Assembly: GCF_038396675.1 (NCBI RefSeq)
Contig: NC_088921.1
Location: 20,717,001-20,781,000 of the forward strand
DNA length: 64,000 nt
Direction: 5' to 3'
Source of the DNA: Hydra vulgaris
Lineage: Eukaryota; Cnidaria; Hydrozoa; Anthoathecata; Hydridae
In this document: piece after piece, positions 11,901 to 21,849 of the stretch
Position numbering within the stretch: position 1 is the stretch's first letter
Layout of the letters: each line of letters begins with the position of its first letter
The notes under the pieces: model-generated
The model's input: only the letters and a program-made list of their open reading frames with translations
Databases searched by the model: none
Told to the model about the DNA's origin: nothing
Made by a program: the position numbers and the translations under genes

Positions 11901-12283
11901 AAAGTATGTACGAAAAGTTATCGAACAATACTTTTAACATAGTTCACGTCGATTTCTTAATGGATACGGTCACTCCTGTAATAAACAAAAATACTAATAA
12001 ATTACTAACCACGGTTACAAACATAATTACAACCGAACTGTGGAGGGCTCAGAACTTAACAACAAAACAAAACAAAAAAAGTTAGTCCTACTAAAACAAT
12101 AGAAACGATGAAATACAATACCTGTGGAAAATGAAATACACTAAGTATTTGCGCGAAAACGAAGTGGAAAAATTCTACAGCTTATTCTCGATAAACAACG
12201 CAGTAAGTAATGCAAATGAACAGGATTTAATTTTACTTATTAAAATTTTTATTTTTGCGATTTTCTTATTAAAAAGCCATTAA
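8933..12283 (+). pseudogene. ORF2 of LINE D: endonuclease and reverse transcriptase
   Basis: MATKILTLNVNGLN at 8933 starts the APE endonuclease; LLQETHGC and SDHSAVL are present, and the frame breaks near 9210. GLGYWHLNV marks the linker. The reverse transcriptase lies at about 10130-11050: LISLLRKQGDL, QEKAFDKID, GVKQGDPISLMLYC and YADDTT. A clean reading frame covers 10394-11047. The thumb and WNTIW...SYAQGPSQN region follow, then the zinc knuckle CYICNKTETTLHSFIYC (C-x2-C-x7-H-x4-C) near 11820-11870, and FSINNAVSN near the end. At least five breaks (near 9210, 9940-10240, 10395, 11047 and 11757) make it non-functional. Confidence 0.88.
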
Positions 12284-12309
12284 CCCTCTTTTTATATATT
12301 TAAAATTAC

Positions 12310-12605
12310 GACATACCTACGAATATGTCCGAACGATCTTGGTGGATCTTTAGGATGAATGTATTTTATTTAAGGGCGTGGTGTAATATCCACGCTTATA
12401 TATTTTAAACTGCGAAAGTTTGTTCGTAGTTATTTTATATATTTACGCTTCGTATTTATTTCTTATAATAAAAAAAAAAAAAGAAAAAAAAGGTTTTGTA
12501 AGTTTTTATATTAACACGGATATGTCCAAGGGATCCCAGTGGATCCAGAGGAGGAATGAGTTTATTTTAAGAGCGTGGGGTAATAGCCATGCTTTTATTT
12601 TATAA
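12310..12605 (+). repeat. Two tandem ~100-bp repeats with hairpins in the 3' UTR of LINE D
   Basis: Units at about 12310-12410 and 12500-12605 align through ATATGTCC, a GATC...GTGGATC block and a small hairpin: GCGTGG-TGTAATAT-CCACGC in the first, GCGTGG-GGTAATAG-CCATGC in the second. They are the counterpart of the paired repeats in copies C, E and N although the primary sequence has drifted, which suggests that the paired structure is what is kept. Confidence 0.7.
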
Positions 12606-12674
12606 ATTTTGATATGTATACTGTAATGGCAAATTGTAAAGTTTTCTTAAATAACGAAATAAATGTAATAATAA

Positions 12675-12719
12675 AGTATCTGTTTTTATCGCTTCTCGGC
12701 TAATGGCTAAGATTAAGTG
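12675..12719 (+). ncRNA. Chimeric U2 remnant between LINE D and LINE E
   Basis: The LINE D 3' target copy AGTATCTGTTTTTATC runs straight into GCTTCTCGGCTAATGG and CTAAGATTAAGTG, the start of another U2 gene. The missing piece, U2 nt 51 to the 3' end plus a whole spacer, would have lain between two TTATC sites: one in U2 nt 46-50, one overlapping U2 nt 1. The join therefore looks like a deletion at a 5-bp microhomology. Position 12688 is nt 1 of the downstream U2. Confidence 0.8.
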
Positions 12720-12786
12720 TTTTTCGAAGATTTAAATGTTTGTTATTAAGTCTTGTTGAGATTATATTTATAGGTTACTCTGCATC

Positions 12787-14434
12787 ATGGAATCGGAATC
12801 AAACTCAAGAAGATCTTATTTGGAAACGATGAAGACCGACAAAGTCCTGCTTGAACGCATGGTACAAGTACGAGACCATCCAACTTTAGTCGACCTAAGG
12901 AATTGATTCGAGATGTCCTACAATGAAGACGAACTTAGCGATAGTGATATGGCTGAGTATAGAGATCTTCAATCTAGGCGGACCGTATTGGAACGCCCGA
13001 ACTCTGCAATCCCGACTGAGATGGAAACTACAATCGAGAAACGTTTTTAAAATAACATTGCTGTGTTGACCGTCGAGGATCGTCAAAAGATTAACTTCGC
13101 GAAACGAAACAACGCCCAATCCGCTGCGTCATACCCAAAAGATGAAATTTAACCACCGCTTTCTAGAACTTTGCTGTCGAAATTACTATGCAAATTTACC
13201 ATCAAGGATATTCTACTGGCACTCGAAACCAAAAAGCTTATTAATGATCTTGAGGGTGTACAACTTATTAACCGCTCGTCAGTAGTAGAAATTGTCATGA
13301 AAACCCAAACATCGAAAAACCGCCTACTTGAAAAGGGCCTGATCATTAGGAATTATCATCACCGATTTCTGCCCTCAACCAACAACCGTACTTTTAGCCG
13401 ACGAACGCACGTCTTTATATTCGGCTTACCGCTCGAAGCGAGATTACTTGATGTTGGTTCAATACTTTTAGGAATGGGATACGGTAAACACGGTACCACA
13501 AAAGTCATCATAAATGCTTCACCAAATGGTTACCCTTATCATTCAGGTGTGTTAGTAGCGATTTTGGAAGATCTCCAGACACCGATTCCGGAAATCCTGT
13601 ACATCAGAGGGCATTGAGTCCGAACAATGTACACCTGGGATCCCGTGTCGTCTGCGAGCGATTGTGTACAATCTTTCGAACAACATCCCGTTAAACCGTC
13701 TTCGAGTATCTGGCAAGATTCAAAAACAGCTGCAGAAAGAAACGAAGAAGTCAACCACCCTGAAGAAGCAAATGTGGGTTTGACTGTTGATCCGGATGTA
13801 TTGGGGAATGATGTCGAGATTGTGGCATCTTCCACAGTCGAGAGGACAGCAGTTGCATCTTTCCTTGTTGTTAATGTGGTGCCTACCCTTTCCCTCGATA
13901 CCTTGAACCTACCCGGAATAATAGGGATTTCCCCTACCGGATGCGATTAACGCAAAGAGCAACTAGTATCTATTAATAATGACTCGCTTAATATTGTTGA
14001 GAGTGACGTATTGATGGGAGCTGCTGAACATGAAGTTGCAGATTTTAAAAAAAGTAAAAGGAAAATCTCTTTACCAAAAGACCCAATAACTAAAGTTGTT
14101 AATGGTATAAAGAAAAAAATGGAACCGTTTGCAACACTTCATCCTGACCTTGAAAAAAGTTTGAAAGATGGTAAGTCTGTGTTATCGAAACGATTACCTA
14201 TCCATGATAGAGGAAGAATGCAGGGACAGCTTATGGTTATTTAGAATGGACTCTACGATGAAACAAAAGATGAAATTTCAAACGAGCAAGATCCTGCTAT
14301 ACGACGTTGAGTTAAAGACTATTTTATCGAAAAAGTAAAGGCAACAAAAATTATTTAACGACGATAGTAAACAATCAGAACAGGAAATACTGCGACAAGT
14401 TTCGAATACCGCGGTCAACCAAGTATGTAAGTGA
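12787..14434 (+). pseudogene. ORF1 of LINE E, unusually long
   Basis: Starts ATGGAATCGGAATC at 12787. The N-terminal region is charged, with stops after LVDLRN and KRF. The conserved core follows at 13171-13617: LEGVQLINRSSVVEIVMK, LLEKGLIIRNYHHRF, THVFIFGLPLEAR and GMGYGKH. A long C-terminal extension to 14434 has a VDPDV-rich acidic part and a basic KKSKRKISLPKDP part (14011-14244). At ~550 codons it is longer than the other ORF1s here (~390-470). It has at least five stops or frame changes. Confidence 0.75.
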
Positions 14435-14617
14435 TTAATTTTTTTTTTATTCTAGTTGACACGATATATTTTTATGAATTTTGTTTTTTGCAAATGCGCG
14501 TCTGAGAAAACTGTCTAATCCTTTATCTTAAATTACTTTTTTTGAAAAAAATAAATTTTTTTTGTGATTTAAAACTAAGTTTTTATTAATCTGTTATAGT
14601 TTTTTCAGTCATAAATA

Positions 14618-17600
14618 ATGGCAGTAAAAATATTATCTAAAACGTTCACGTTCATTATCAAATAACAATCAAAAAAGAGACTCTTTAATGACATTTTTTC
14701 TAAAATTTAGGATAATTTGTTTGGAAGAAACCCATTGTTGTGAGGCAACACAACGGGCATGGGAAAAAGATTGGCTTGTAAAATCAAACGGTCGTTCGAT
14801 ATGGAATAACAAAAGAGAAAGTAGTAGCAATTCTTAGCAAAAACGAGTTGATGTTTTTGAAAGTTACAAGTGGAAAAAACGGTATAATTCTTGCTGCCAA
14901 TTTTTATTTAAATCAAAAAACTTTCGTATTATAAACGTATACGGACCTAATGATCCGCAAGATAAGGAGAAGTTTTTAAAATTATTAAACAAAAATGCGT
15001 TTTGGTGCGATTATTATATATTATTAGGTGATTTTAATATGGTTAATGACCCATTTCTTGATAGAGAAGGCGGGAGCAGTTTAATCCAAACAATACAATA
15101 GGTAGAAAACATTTAAAAATCTTTACCGAAAAATATCAGTTGACTGATATTTTTTGGAATCAAAATCCCAATAAAAAAGTATTTTCATACAAACACTAAC
15201 ACTATAAAAGTAGAATTGATAGGATAAATGTTTCACACAATTTGTTAAATTTAAAACCAAAATGCGAATATAGTCAGGTAGGTTTGAGTGAACATGACTC
15301 GGGAAAATGAAAAATCCGCGGGGAACGGGATATTGGCACTTAAACACATCTTTACTAACTGACAAAATGTTTTTAGAATTGTTAAAACAAAAATTTGAAA
15401 TTAATCATAAGCAAAACTCTTCTGAAAACTCTAACCAAGGATGGGAATACGCTAAATCTATGATTACAGTTATCGCAGAAGAAAGAGGGCGACACATAAG
15501 AAAAGAAAAAAGAGAAAAAGTTTTTGTTTTAGAAAAAAATGTTAAATGTAGAAGAATCTAAAAGCAAAAGAGATGAGGCGAAAATTACCTCAAATAAAAA
15601 AGAGTTAAGTGAACTGAATAACAAAAAAGGGGTCTTTATCAGAACGAAATAAGAAATAATCGAAGAGGGAGAAATACCCTTTAGATCTTTGTTTCTTATG
15701 GAAAAGACCAACCAAAGTAAAAAAATTATTAAAGTGCATTTTACAAAAATAAAACTTTTACTGACACCGATGACATCCAAAATGTTTTGAGAAAATTTTA
15801 TAAAAAACTTTATAAAAATGTAAATCTTGACAATTCCATACAACAGCGCTTTTTAGATAAAATTAAAAATGTTTTAAATGATGATGAAAATCTTTTTTTA
15901 AATATAAACTTTAGCTCCTATGGACTTTACTAAGATCCTTTGTCCCTAGAAAAAAAAAGTTTTCGGGTATTGACGGAATTCCTGTTAAGTTCTGGCAATG
16001 TACCTGGGGTATTTAAGGGGATGAATTTACCCGCCTAACTAGTCAAAACTGTTTTGAAAACACTCAAAATCAGATTCTATGGACCCCGAGAACGGCAGTG
16101 ATTAGTCTTCTTCTGAAAAATGGAGATTTGCATATGCTGCAGAACTGGAGGCCAATTTTATTGCAGTATGCTGACCACAAGATAGTCACGAAAGCGCTGG
16201 CACTCAGAAAGGCCAAGGTTCTGGATAAAATCTTAAAACCGTCGCAAACATGCTCAGTACCCGGACGAAATATTTTCTCAAACTTGTTTCTGGTCCGAGA
16301 CATCATCTACTACACTGATGAAAAAAAATCAGTTGTTTTTTGATGTCTCTGGACCAGGAAAAAGTTTTTGACAAGATGGACAGAGCTTTTCTTGTAAAAG
16401 TCTTTGAAAGATTTAAATTTAGATACAATTTTGTAAATGCAATTAAACAAACATTAAAAAATACGCAATCAATTATAACCAAAAACGGGTACCTGAGTAA
16501 ACCCATTAAAATAAAATAGGGAGTTCGACTGGGAGATCCGATCTCTTTAATGTTGTACTGTGTGGCAGTAGAAACGCTAGCCTTAGAATTTAAGTTCAAC
16601 AAAAGAATTCAGGGAATTTAACTCCCTGGTACAACTCCCTTAAAAATAATGCAGTTTGCATTCGACACCACTGTTGTCTGCAAAGACCCAGACTTCGTTG
16701 GTGAAATGTTTACTGTTTTAAAATCTTTTGAAAAAGCCTCTGGATCAAACATAAATGTGAACAAACAAAAGCGCTTGGTCTGGGGGTCTTCAAAACTCTT
16801 TAAATAATTTGTCCTTTGATCAATTCTTTATTAATTGGTCGAACCAGGACGGTATGGAAGTTCATGGGATGACCTTTTTTAACAACCTTAAAAAGGCAGC
16901 GGACTTAAATTTTGATAAGGCCTTTGAAAAATTTAAAAAGATTTTACAAAACTTTAAATACGGAAATGCTAAAGTGCAAAGGGATGTTTGTCAACACGCT
17001 AGCCCTTTCAAAGGTCTGGTATGTTAAAAACATCTTTCGTATGAACAATTATTCGAAAAGATCTAAACCCACATGAGAGTTTTTTTCTTTAAAAAATATA
17101 TTTTAACCTACCCTTTAACCAAATATGCAAGAAAAGGTTTTCCTCAATTGAACTATCGAACCGAAGTAAACTATTCTAAGTCACTAAATCAACTCCCATT
17201 TTACTACTCTTATGATATTGAATTTCTAAAAAATAAAGCAAACCTTTTAAAAGAAAAAATGATCACAACAAAGAAAATTTTCTTTTATTTGGGAGACCAA
17301 AATGACTATACAAATTTGATCAAAACGCAAACATTTTAGGATACCACGTTTCAAACTAAAATGCCCTGGGATAAGATTTGGTGGCGCTGTTTCAAATCTT
17401 ACGCCTAAGGTCCCTCTCAAAAGACACAATGGAAAATTTTACAAAATATTTAGCCCACTAAAGAAAAATGTAAATAATAAAACAAAAATCGTGGGCGAGG
17501 CAATACTTGTTGTCTCGTCTGCGACCGAAATAAAAACACGCTTCACCCGTTACATGTTTGCAATGGAAAACAAAATTATGCCCCCAATAAGATAAAAAAG

Positions 17601-17751
17601 AATATTACAAAAGAATAAAGTATATGGAAAATAAAATATGAAAAATACAAGCGCGAGAACAGTATAGAAAAATGTCATACTTTGTTTTCCATAAACAATG
17701 CTATTTTTAAAAGTTTCGAGCAGGATCTTGTTTTAATATATAAGGAAATAA
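14618..17751 (+). pseudogene. ORF2 of LINE E, decayed
   Basis: ATG at 14618 (MAVKIL). The endonuclease region is recognisable only in pieces (about 14700-15300: IICLEETHCC, LLGDFNMVNDPF). The linker GTGYWHLNTSLL is at 15307-15561. The reverse transcriptase is at about 16080-16790 (LISLLLKNGDL, TKALALRKAKVLDK, TCSVPGRNIFSN, DQEKVFDKMD, LMLYCVAVETLALEF), with the active-site region degraded. The thumb, MPWDKIWWRCFKSYA (about 17360-17405), the zinc-knuckle region CLVCDRN (about 17510) and FSINNAIF follow. There are many stops and shifts. It ends close to the first 3' UTR hairpin. Confidence 0.85.
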
Positions 17752-17806
17752 ACCATATTAAAGTTATCTTTTTCAATATTTATGTAGTTTTTAATTTTAC
17801 GCAAAA

Positions 17807-17947
17807 GCATGTCCCCAGCAGTACCTGTGGGTGTGACGGACAGGCGTTTATTTTTTAAATGCATGGCTTAATGGCCAGCACTATTTAATATAAACTGGTA
17901 TTACGATAAAGCATGACCCCAACAGCCTTGTGGTGTGACAGTCATGC
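17807..17947 (+). repeat. Two tandem hairpin repeats in the 3' UTR of LINE E
   Basis: Hairpins at 17807-17845 (GCATGTCC closing with GGACAGGC) and 17911-17947 (GCATGACC closing with the near-complement CAGTCATGC), with starts 104 bp apart. Each is followed by a GGCTTAATGGCC or GGCTAAATGGCC element about 20-30 bp downstream. Sequence, order and spacing match copy C. Confidence 0.75.
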
Positions 17948-18211
17948 GTTTATTATTTGAATGCCCGGCTAAATGGCCAGCAATATATTTTTTAAACATG
18001 GATTTCTTTTTATTTCTCTTTATACTTTACAGAAGTAATTGTTATTGTTTTATACACGATATATTTTGTAAATGTTTTTTTTACAGTTTTTCATAACTCT
18101 TACTAAAAAACTAAACTTTATTTCCTAATTAGCGGTTTTTCCTTTCGAAATTTCATATTTGTTTTCGTTTTCGTTTTTTTCTCTCGATTTTATCTTGTTT
18201 TATTAGAAACC

Positions 18212-18313
18212 ATATATATTAATCTGATTTTTGGCATTTGGTCATGGGATCTTAGGTTTACCTTGCCCTGACCACGGGTTGTCTCGGCTTTGCACTACTG
18301 CTGAGCGCGGCCC
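18212..18313 (+). ncRNA. U2 snRNA gene, 3' portion
   Basis: From CATATATATTAATCTG through the Sm site GATTTTTGG to CTGAGCGCGGCCC. It lacks nt 1-83. After its end, GAAAATAAGTAAAATTCTTG is conserved downstream of other copies and is a candidate 3'-box (the signal that directs snRNA 3'-end formation), though it fits the vertebrate consensus only loosely. Confidence 0.9.
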
Positions 18314-18492
18314 AGATTGAAAATAAGTAAAATTCTTGACTTTTAGAGTCAATTAGAGTGTCTAACATCGCCTATGGTCTCAGCTGCTGCTGATGATGAT
18401 GACGACGACGAAAATGATTAGACGTACTAATTCAAACCACAAGTACATTGTTGAAGACGGCGTCAGTCCGACTATATCTGCAGTGTTCAGTT
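18314..18492 (+). promoter_or_regulatory. Complete U2 spacer with candidate promoter
   Basis: The 179 bp between the U2 end at 18313 and U2 nt 1 at 18493. In order: AATAAGTAAAATTCTTGAC, GTGTCTAACATCGCC, GGTCTCAGCTGCTGC, a GAT/GAC trinucleotide run, GATTAGACGTACTAATTC, CACAAGTACATTG and TGCAGTGTTCAGTT. CACAAGTACATTG is about 43-55 bp upstream of nt 1, the position of a PSE. The block is nearly identical in the spacers at 6544-6706, 47780-47957 and 59203-59368, which shows this is a tandem array. Confidence 0.65.
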
Positions 18493-18542
18493 ATCGCTTC
18501 TCGGCCTAATGGCTAAGATCAAGTGTAGTATCTGTTCTTATC
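18493..18542 (+). ncRNA. U2 snRNA gene, 5' portion (nt 1-50)
   Basis: The best 5' half in the window: ATCGCTTCTCGGCCTAATGG, CTAAGATCAAGTGTAGTATC and TGTTCTTATC. It includes stem-loop I and the branch-site recognition motif GTAGTA (nt 33-38). LINE copy F follows immediately. Confidence 0.93.
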
Positions 18543-18677
18543 GAGAAACAAGAGACTAAAAGAAATAAAGAATTAACAATAAAAACAATATTACACAACA
18601 TTAAAAACGAGATAAAATATATCTGGAAGATTAAATATAATAAAGCCGTCCGATGTTGAAAAAAAAAAAAAAAAAAA
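18543..18677 (+). mobile_element. LINE copy F, very short 5'-truncated insertion
   Basis: 135 bp: the last codons of an ORF2 (NIKNEIKYIWKIKYNKA block, about 18597-18648) and a pure poly(A) tail of about 20 nt. It is flanked by perfect 16-bp copies of AGTATCTGTTCTTATC (18527-18542 and 18678-18693). It is the clearest record of the target site and of target-primed reverse transcription here, and it looks recent. Confidence 0.92.
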
Positions 18678-18763
18678 AGTATCTGTTCTTATCAGTTTAA
18701 TATCTAAAACGCCGGCACAGTCCGGCTCATATATTAATTTGATTTTTGGTATTAGGTCATGGG
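18678..18763 (+). ncRNA. U2 snRNA gene, nt 35 to ~120, end of this array block
   Basis: AGTATCTGTTCTTATC then the middle of U2 through the Sm site (GATTTTTGG) to GGTCATGGG, where similarity stops abruptly at 18763. With 18493-18542 it is the one U2 copy whose two parts are separated only by a short insertion. Confidence 0.9.
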
Positions 18764-19047
18764 GTCAGACTTGGATGATCCATGCATGGAATTTAAGTCA
18801 TATTTTAGCACAACGATTTTGTGATTTGCGCATTTAATGTTCGAACGTTGCGGAATAACAGGTTAACTGTATCTTTAATAAAGCTTACAGTTTTGTTTAT
18901 CTAAGAAGCCAAGAAAAGTAAAAGTAAGCACAACTAAAAAAGTATTAATGAATTTATATTTCGTTACAGAAATCAAATAAAATTTAAATTATTAATAATT
19001 TATTTACTAAAAATCGTATTACAGGTTGCCTACTGCTAGTGATATTA
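18764..19047. other. Flanking DNA without recognised features
   Basis: AT-rich sequence between the broken end of the U2 array and the Harbinger element. No coding or RNA signal seen. It ends with a possible TTA target duplication at 19045-19047. Confidence 0.5.
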
Positions 19048-19311
19048 GCGACTTTACGAAATCAAAACGCCAACCGCAACGAGAACGGGGAAACTATGTT
19101 TTTTAAAGTTGTCGTTCACGTAGCCGTTTTTCGTAAAATATCGTTACAAAAGTTACTATGAAAACGTCGCGGTACGAAAAGCCTTTGTATAGTTCTGTAT
19201 ATTTTTCTGCATGATTTTTTGTACAGTTATATTTATAATTTTTAAGTAAGAAACCTATTCGATGTAAATTTCAATAAAAGAACGAAGTTTAAATTATTTT
19301 TTTAAACTAAC

Positions 19312-20385
19312 ATGTCAAAACTATCTCAGGTTCGCAATCAGTTACTCATTTCTCATTCTAATAAGATAATAAACGACGAAAAGCTATTATTACTTTACGA
19401 TGTTAACAAATCAAGTAACTTAACTTTGCCTTATCATAGTTATCCAAGATTTAATTTAGACGTATCAGAGGATGAAGCCAAAAGCGAATTTCGATTTTTA
19501 TCAAAAGATATGTACGAGTTGATCAATATCCTTAATATTCCCGCAAAAATAACGTGTTACAATGGTGTCACCATTTCAGCTGACGAAGCCTTTTGTATTT
19601 TTTTAAAACGTTATGCGTATCCCTGCAGGTATCAAGATATGTTACCACGATTTGCAAGACCAGTACCGCAATTGTGTATGATTTCAAATCATATCATGAA
19701 TTTATTGTTTACACAATGGGGCCATTTACTTACCAACGTAAATCAGGGATGGTTAGACACTCTGCATCTTGAAATTTATGCTGCTGCTATTCATGCTAAA
19801 GGGGCTCCTCTTAAAAACTGCTGGGGGTTTATAGATGGAACTTTAAGACAAATAAGTCGTCCTAGAAAGCACCAAAGAATTTTTTATAATGGACATAAAA
19901 GATGTCACGGAATAAAGTTCCAATCAGTAGTTGCACCCAATGGCTTAATTGCAAATTTATATGGTCCTGTGGAAGGGAAAAGACATGATAGTGGCATGCT
20001 GGCTGATTCGAATTTACTAAATTAATTAGCAGTAAATTCTTTTAACAGCAATAGAGAGCCATTGTGTGTTTATGGAGACCCTGCATACCCCCATAGAGTT
20101 CATTTACAATGTGGATTTAAAGGAGCTAACATATCCCCTGAACAGCTTATTTGGAACAAAAATATGAGTAAAGTTCGTGTTGCTGTTGAGTGGATATTTG
20201 GAGATATTGTAAACTATTTTAAATTTTCAGACTTTAAAAAGAATCTTAAAGTGGGACTTAGTCCAGTTTCTAAAATGTATTTGGTATGTGCGTTAATGCA
20301 TAATGCACGCGTTTGCCTATATGGTTCAACAACAACAACATATTTTGATTGTCAAGCACCATCCCTTTCAGAAAATTTTATTTAA
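19312..20385 (+). pseudogene. Harbinger transposase (DDE nuclease) with one stop codon
   Basis: 357-residue frame from ATG 19312 to TAA 20385, the usual size for a PIF/Harbinger transposase, broken only by one in-frame TAA at 20023-20025 (after DSNLLN). The catalytic residues are visible: first Asp in WGFIDGTLRQ, second Asp in VYGDPAYPH, Glu in VAVEWIFGDI. RHDSGMLADSN is typical of the DDE_Tnp4/HARBI1-like family. The N-terminal ~100 residues would carry the DNA-binding part. The enzyme would cut and rejoin the element ends, together with its Myb-like partner. A single stop suggests recent inactivation. Confidence 0.9.
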
Positions 20386-20444
20386 CTTTTATAATTTAAT
20401 AAATACTTTTTTAAATGAAATATAAGACAGAATATACAATTGGT

Positions 20445-21116
20445 TTATTTTTTTACAGGTAAAAATTTGCTTAAAATTTCTAAAAAAGATGCTTGCTGTT
20501 GCATCATAGCTTGCATCATGTTATTTTGTTGCTGCATCATCTGTTGCATTGTTTTTCCTTGTGCTTCAACTTCTATTCTTTTGACTTCAAGTTCCTCTTT
20601 TCTAATATTTATTTCCATTTCACTTTTCTCATTTAAATAAGAAATTGTTTCATTGCCATTATTTCTGGACTTTTTATTAGTTTCTTGTCGTCAGTTTCGC
20701 TTTTCACTTTCACTACATGTCTCTAATGACCGCTTTCGCATTTCTATTGCTTGCAAATTATCTGCATCAACCTTTGCATTATTTTGGACTAAGAGATCTT
20801 TAAAATTACTTTCAGATTGCTGAAATCTCTCATAGACATCAGCAATAGCCACATCATAGTCTGTTAAGTCACATGTAATTCAACTTGCTTTATTTTCTTC
20901 TGCATCTTTTTTTTTAAACTTTTTAATTAAAAGGTTTACATGGTCTCGAGTTGACCTTCCAGTAACTTTAAAATAAGACTCAGGTAATCCATTAAGAGAG
21001 TTGGATATTTTTTCCCACGAATCGCTTCTTTCTTTTGAACCACGTTTAAATTGCCATGGCTCGAAGGTCGAAACCTCAATTAACAACAGTGAATCGTGTA
21101 GTTGAGTCCATCGCAT
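20445..21116 (-). pseudogene. Harbinger Myb/SANT-like accessory protein with two stops
   Basis: 224 codons from ATG 21116 to TAA 20445-20447 in one frame, with two internal stops (at 20880 after EENKAS, and after SEKRN). The N-terminal ~75 residues look like the Myb/SANT-like domain of Harbinger second genes (MRWTQLHDSLLL, SDSWEKISNSLN, VTGRSTRDHVNLL). The C-terminal part is a long charged helix (ISYLNEKSEMEINIRKEELE) ending in a Met/Gln-rich stretch, a likely oligomerisation region. In known Harbinger elements this protein binds the transposon ends and brings in the transposase. It converges on the transposase gene with a 59-bp gap. Confidence 0.82.
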
Positions 21117-21747
21117 TGAACTAGAATATAAAAGTGTTTTTTTAAATTTAATTATTATTTTAATAGATTGATTTATTTAATAGATTGATTAATTTTTGAT
21201 AGAATAGATTTCAATAATTAAAAAGTCATACTTATACAAATTTAAATCATTAGAATTATATTATATTAATTATATTATAATTATATTACTCATTAATTTA
21301 TATAAATCTTGTCTTTAGAGGAAATCAATTTAGATGACCCTGGCGATAACAGATTTATATAGCCACATTTTATAACTATTTTTATAAATAAAATATTACC
21401 TTGAGGGTGATGTTATTGTTCCACATGAAGATTCCATAACAAAGATAAACTGTGTGTTATGTTTAGCTTGATAAGTATTTTTCATTAATTTATTTATTAC
21501 TGCTCTGTTTAACAAAAACTGAACACTCAAACTGAGCACTAAATACTCTTGCAAGAAACATAAAAATCTAATACAATGTCTTTTCTAGTTCACTAAATTT
21601 AACTCATCTTTGCACATTTTCTAGTAATAATTTATATAGAAACATAAACCTCAAAAATGTAAATTATAATATTAATATACATTACCAGTTACTAAATTAA
21701 TAATAGCCATATATTTATTTGGTTATTATTGATAATCAATAATTATT

Positions 21748-21849
21748 GGTTATTGACTTTAATTGTTTTTAATTGATAATTATTATTAATATGTTTATAT
21801 AAGCATATTAACAATTATTATCAATTAAAAATAACTTTAATCAATAACC
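21748..21849. repeat. Large imperfect palindrome inside the Harbinger element
   Basis: Left arm GGTTATTGACTTTAATTG... and right arm ending TTTAATCAATAACC are inverted copies of about 45 bp with a short centre near 21797. It lies in the non-coding right half of the transposon. It could be a nested MITE or a structural part of the element. Confidence 0.6.

Larger units (their letters stand above)
7991..12674 (+). mobile_element. LINE copy D, nearly complete (5'-truncated in ORF1)
   Basis: About 4.7 kb on the plus strand: ORF1 without its N-terminus, an intergenic stretch (8714-8932), ORF2 and a 3' UTR with paired repeats, ending AATAATAA before the U2 target AGTATCTGTTTTTATC. Coding parts are noticeably richer in CG dinucleotides (many AAAACGCG and GCGAAA) than copies B or E, so this is a distinct subfamily shared with copy H. 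ORF2 carries several frame breaks. Confidence 0.88.
12720..18211 (+). mobile_element. LINE copy E, full length but heavily decayed
   Basis: About 5.5 kb on the plus strand, the longest copy: a short 5' UTR, a long ORF1, a decayed ORF2 and a 3' UTR (about 17752-18211) with paired hairpins. It closely resembles copy N (shared QETHCC-type endonuclease block, LMLYCVAVETLALEF in the reverse transcriptase, and the same 3' UTR hairpins). The 3' end joins U2 at about nt 84 instead of nt 35, so the usual tail and target copy are missing. Confidence 0.85.

Noticed and set aside
18543-18677. The short block in U2 as an intron or a U2 sequence variant
   Set aside because: It ends in poly(A), is flanked by a 16-bp duplication, and its sequence matches the ORF2 tail of the LINEs.
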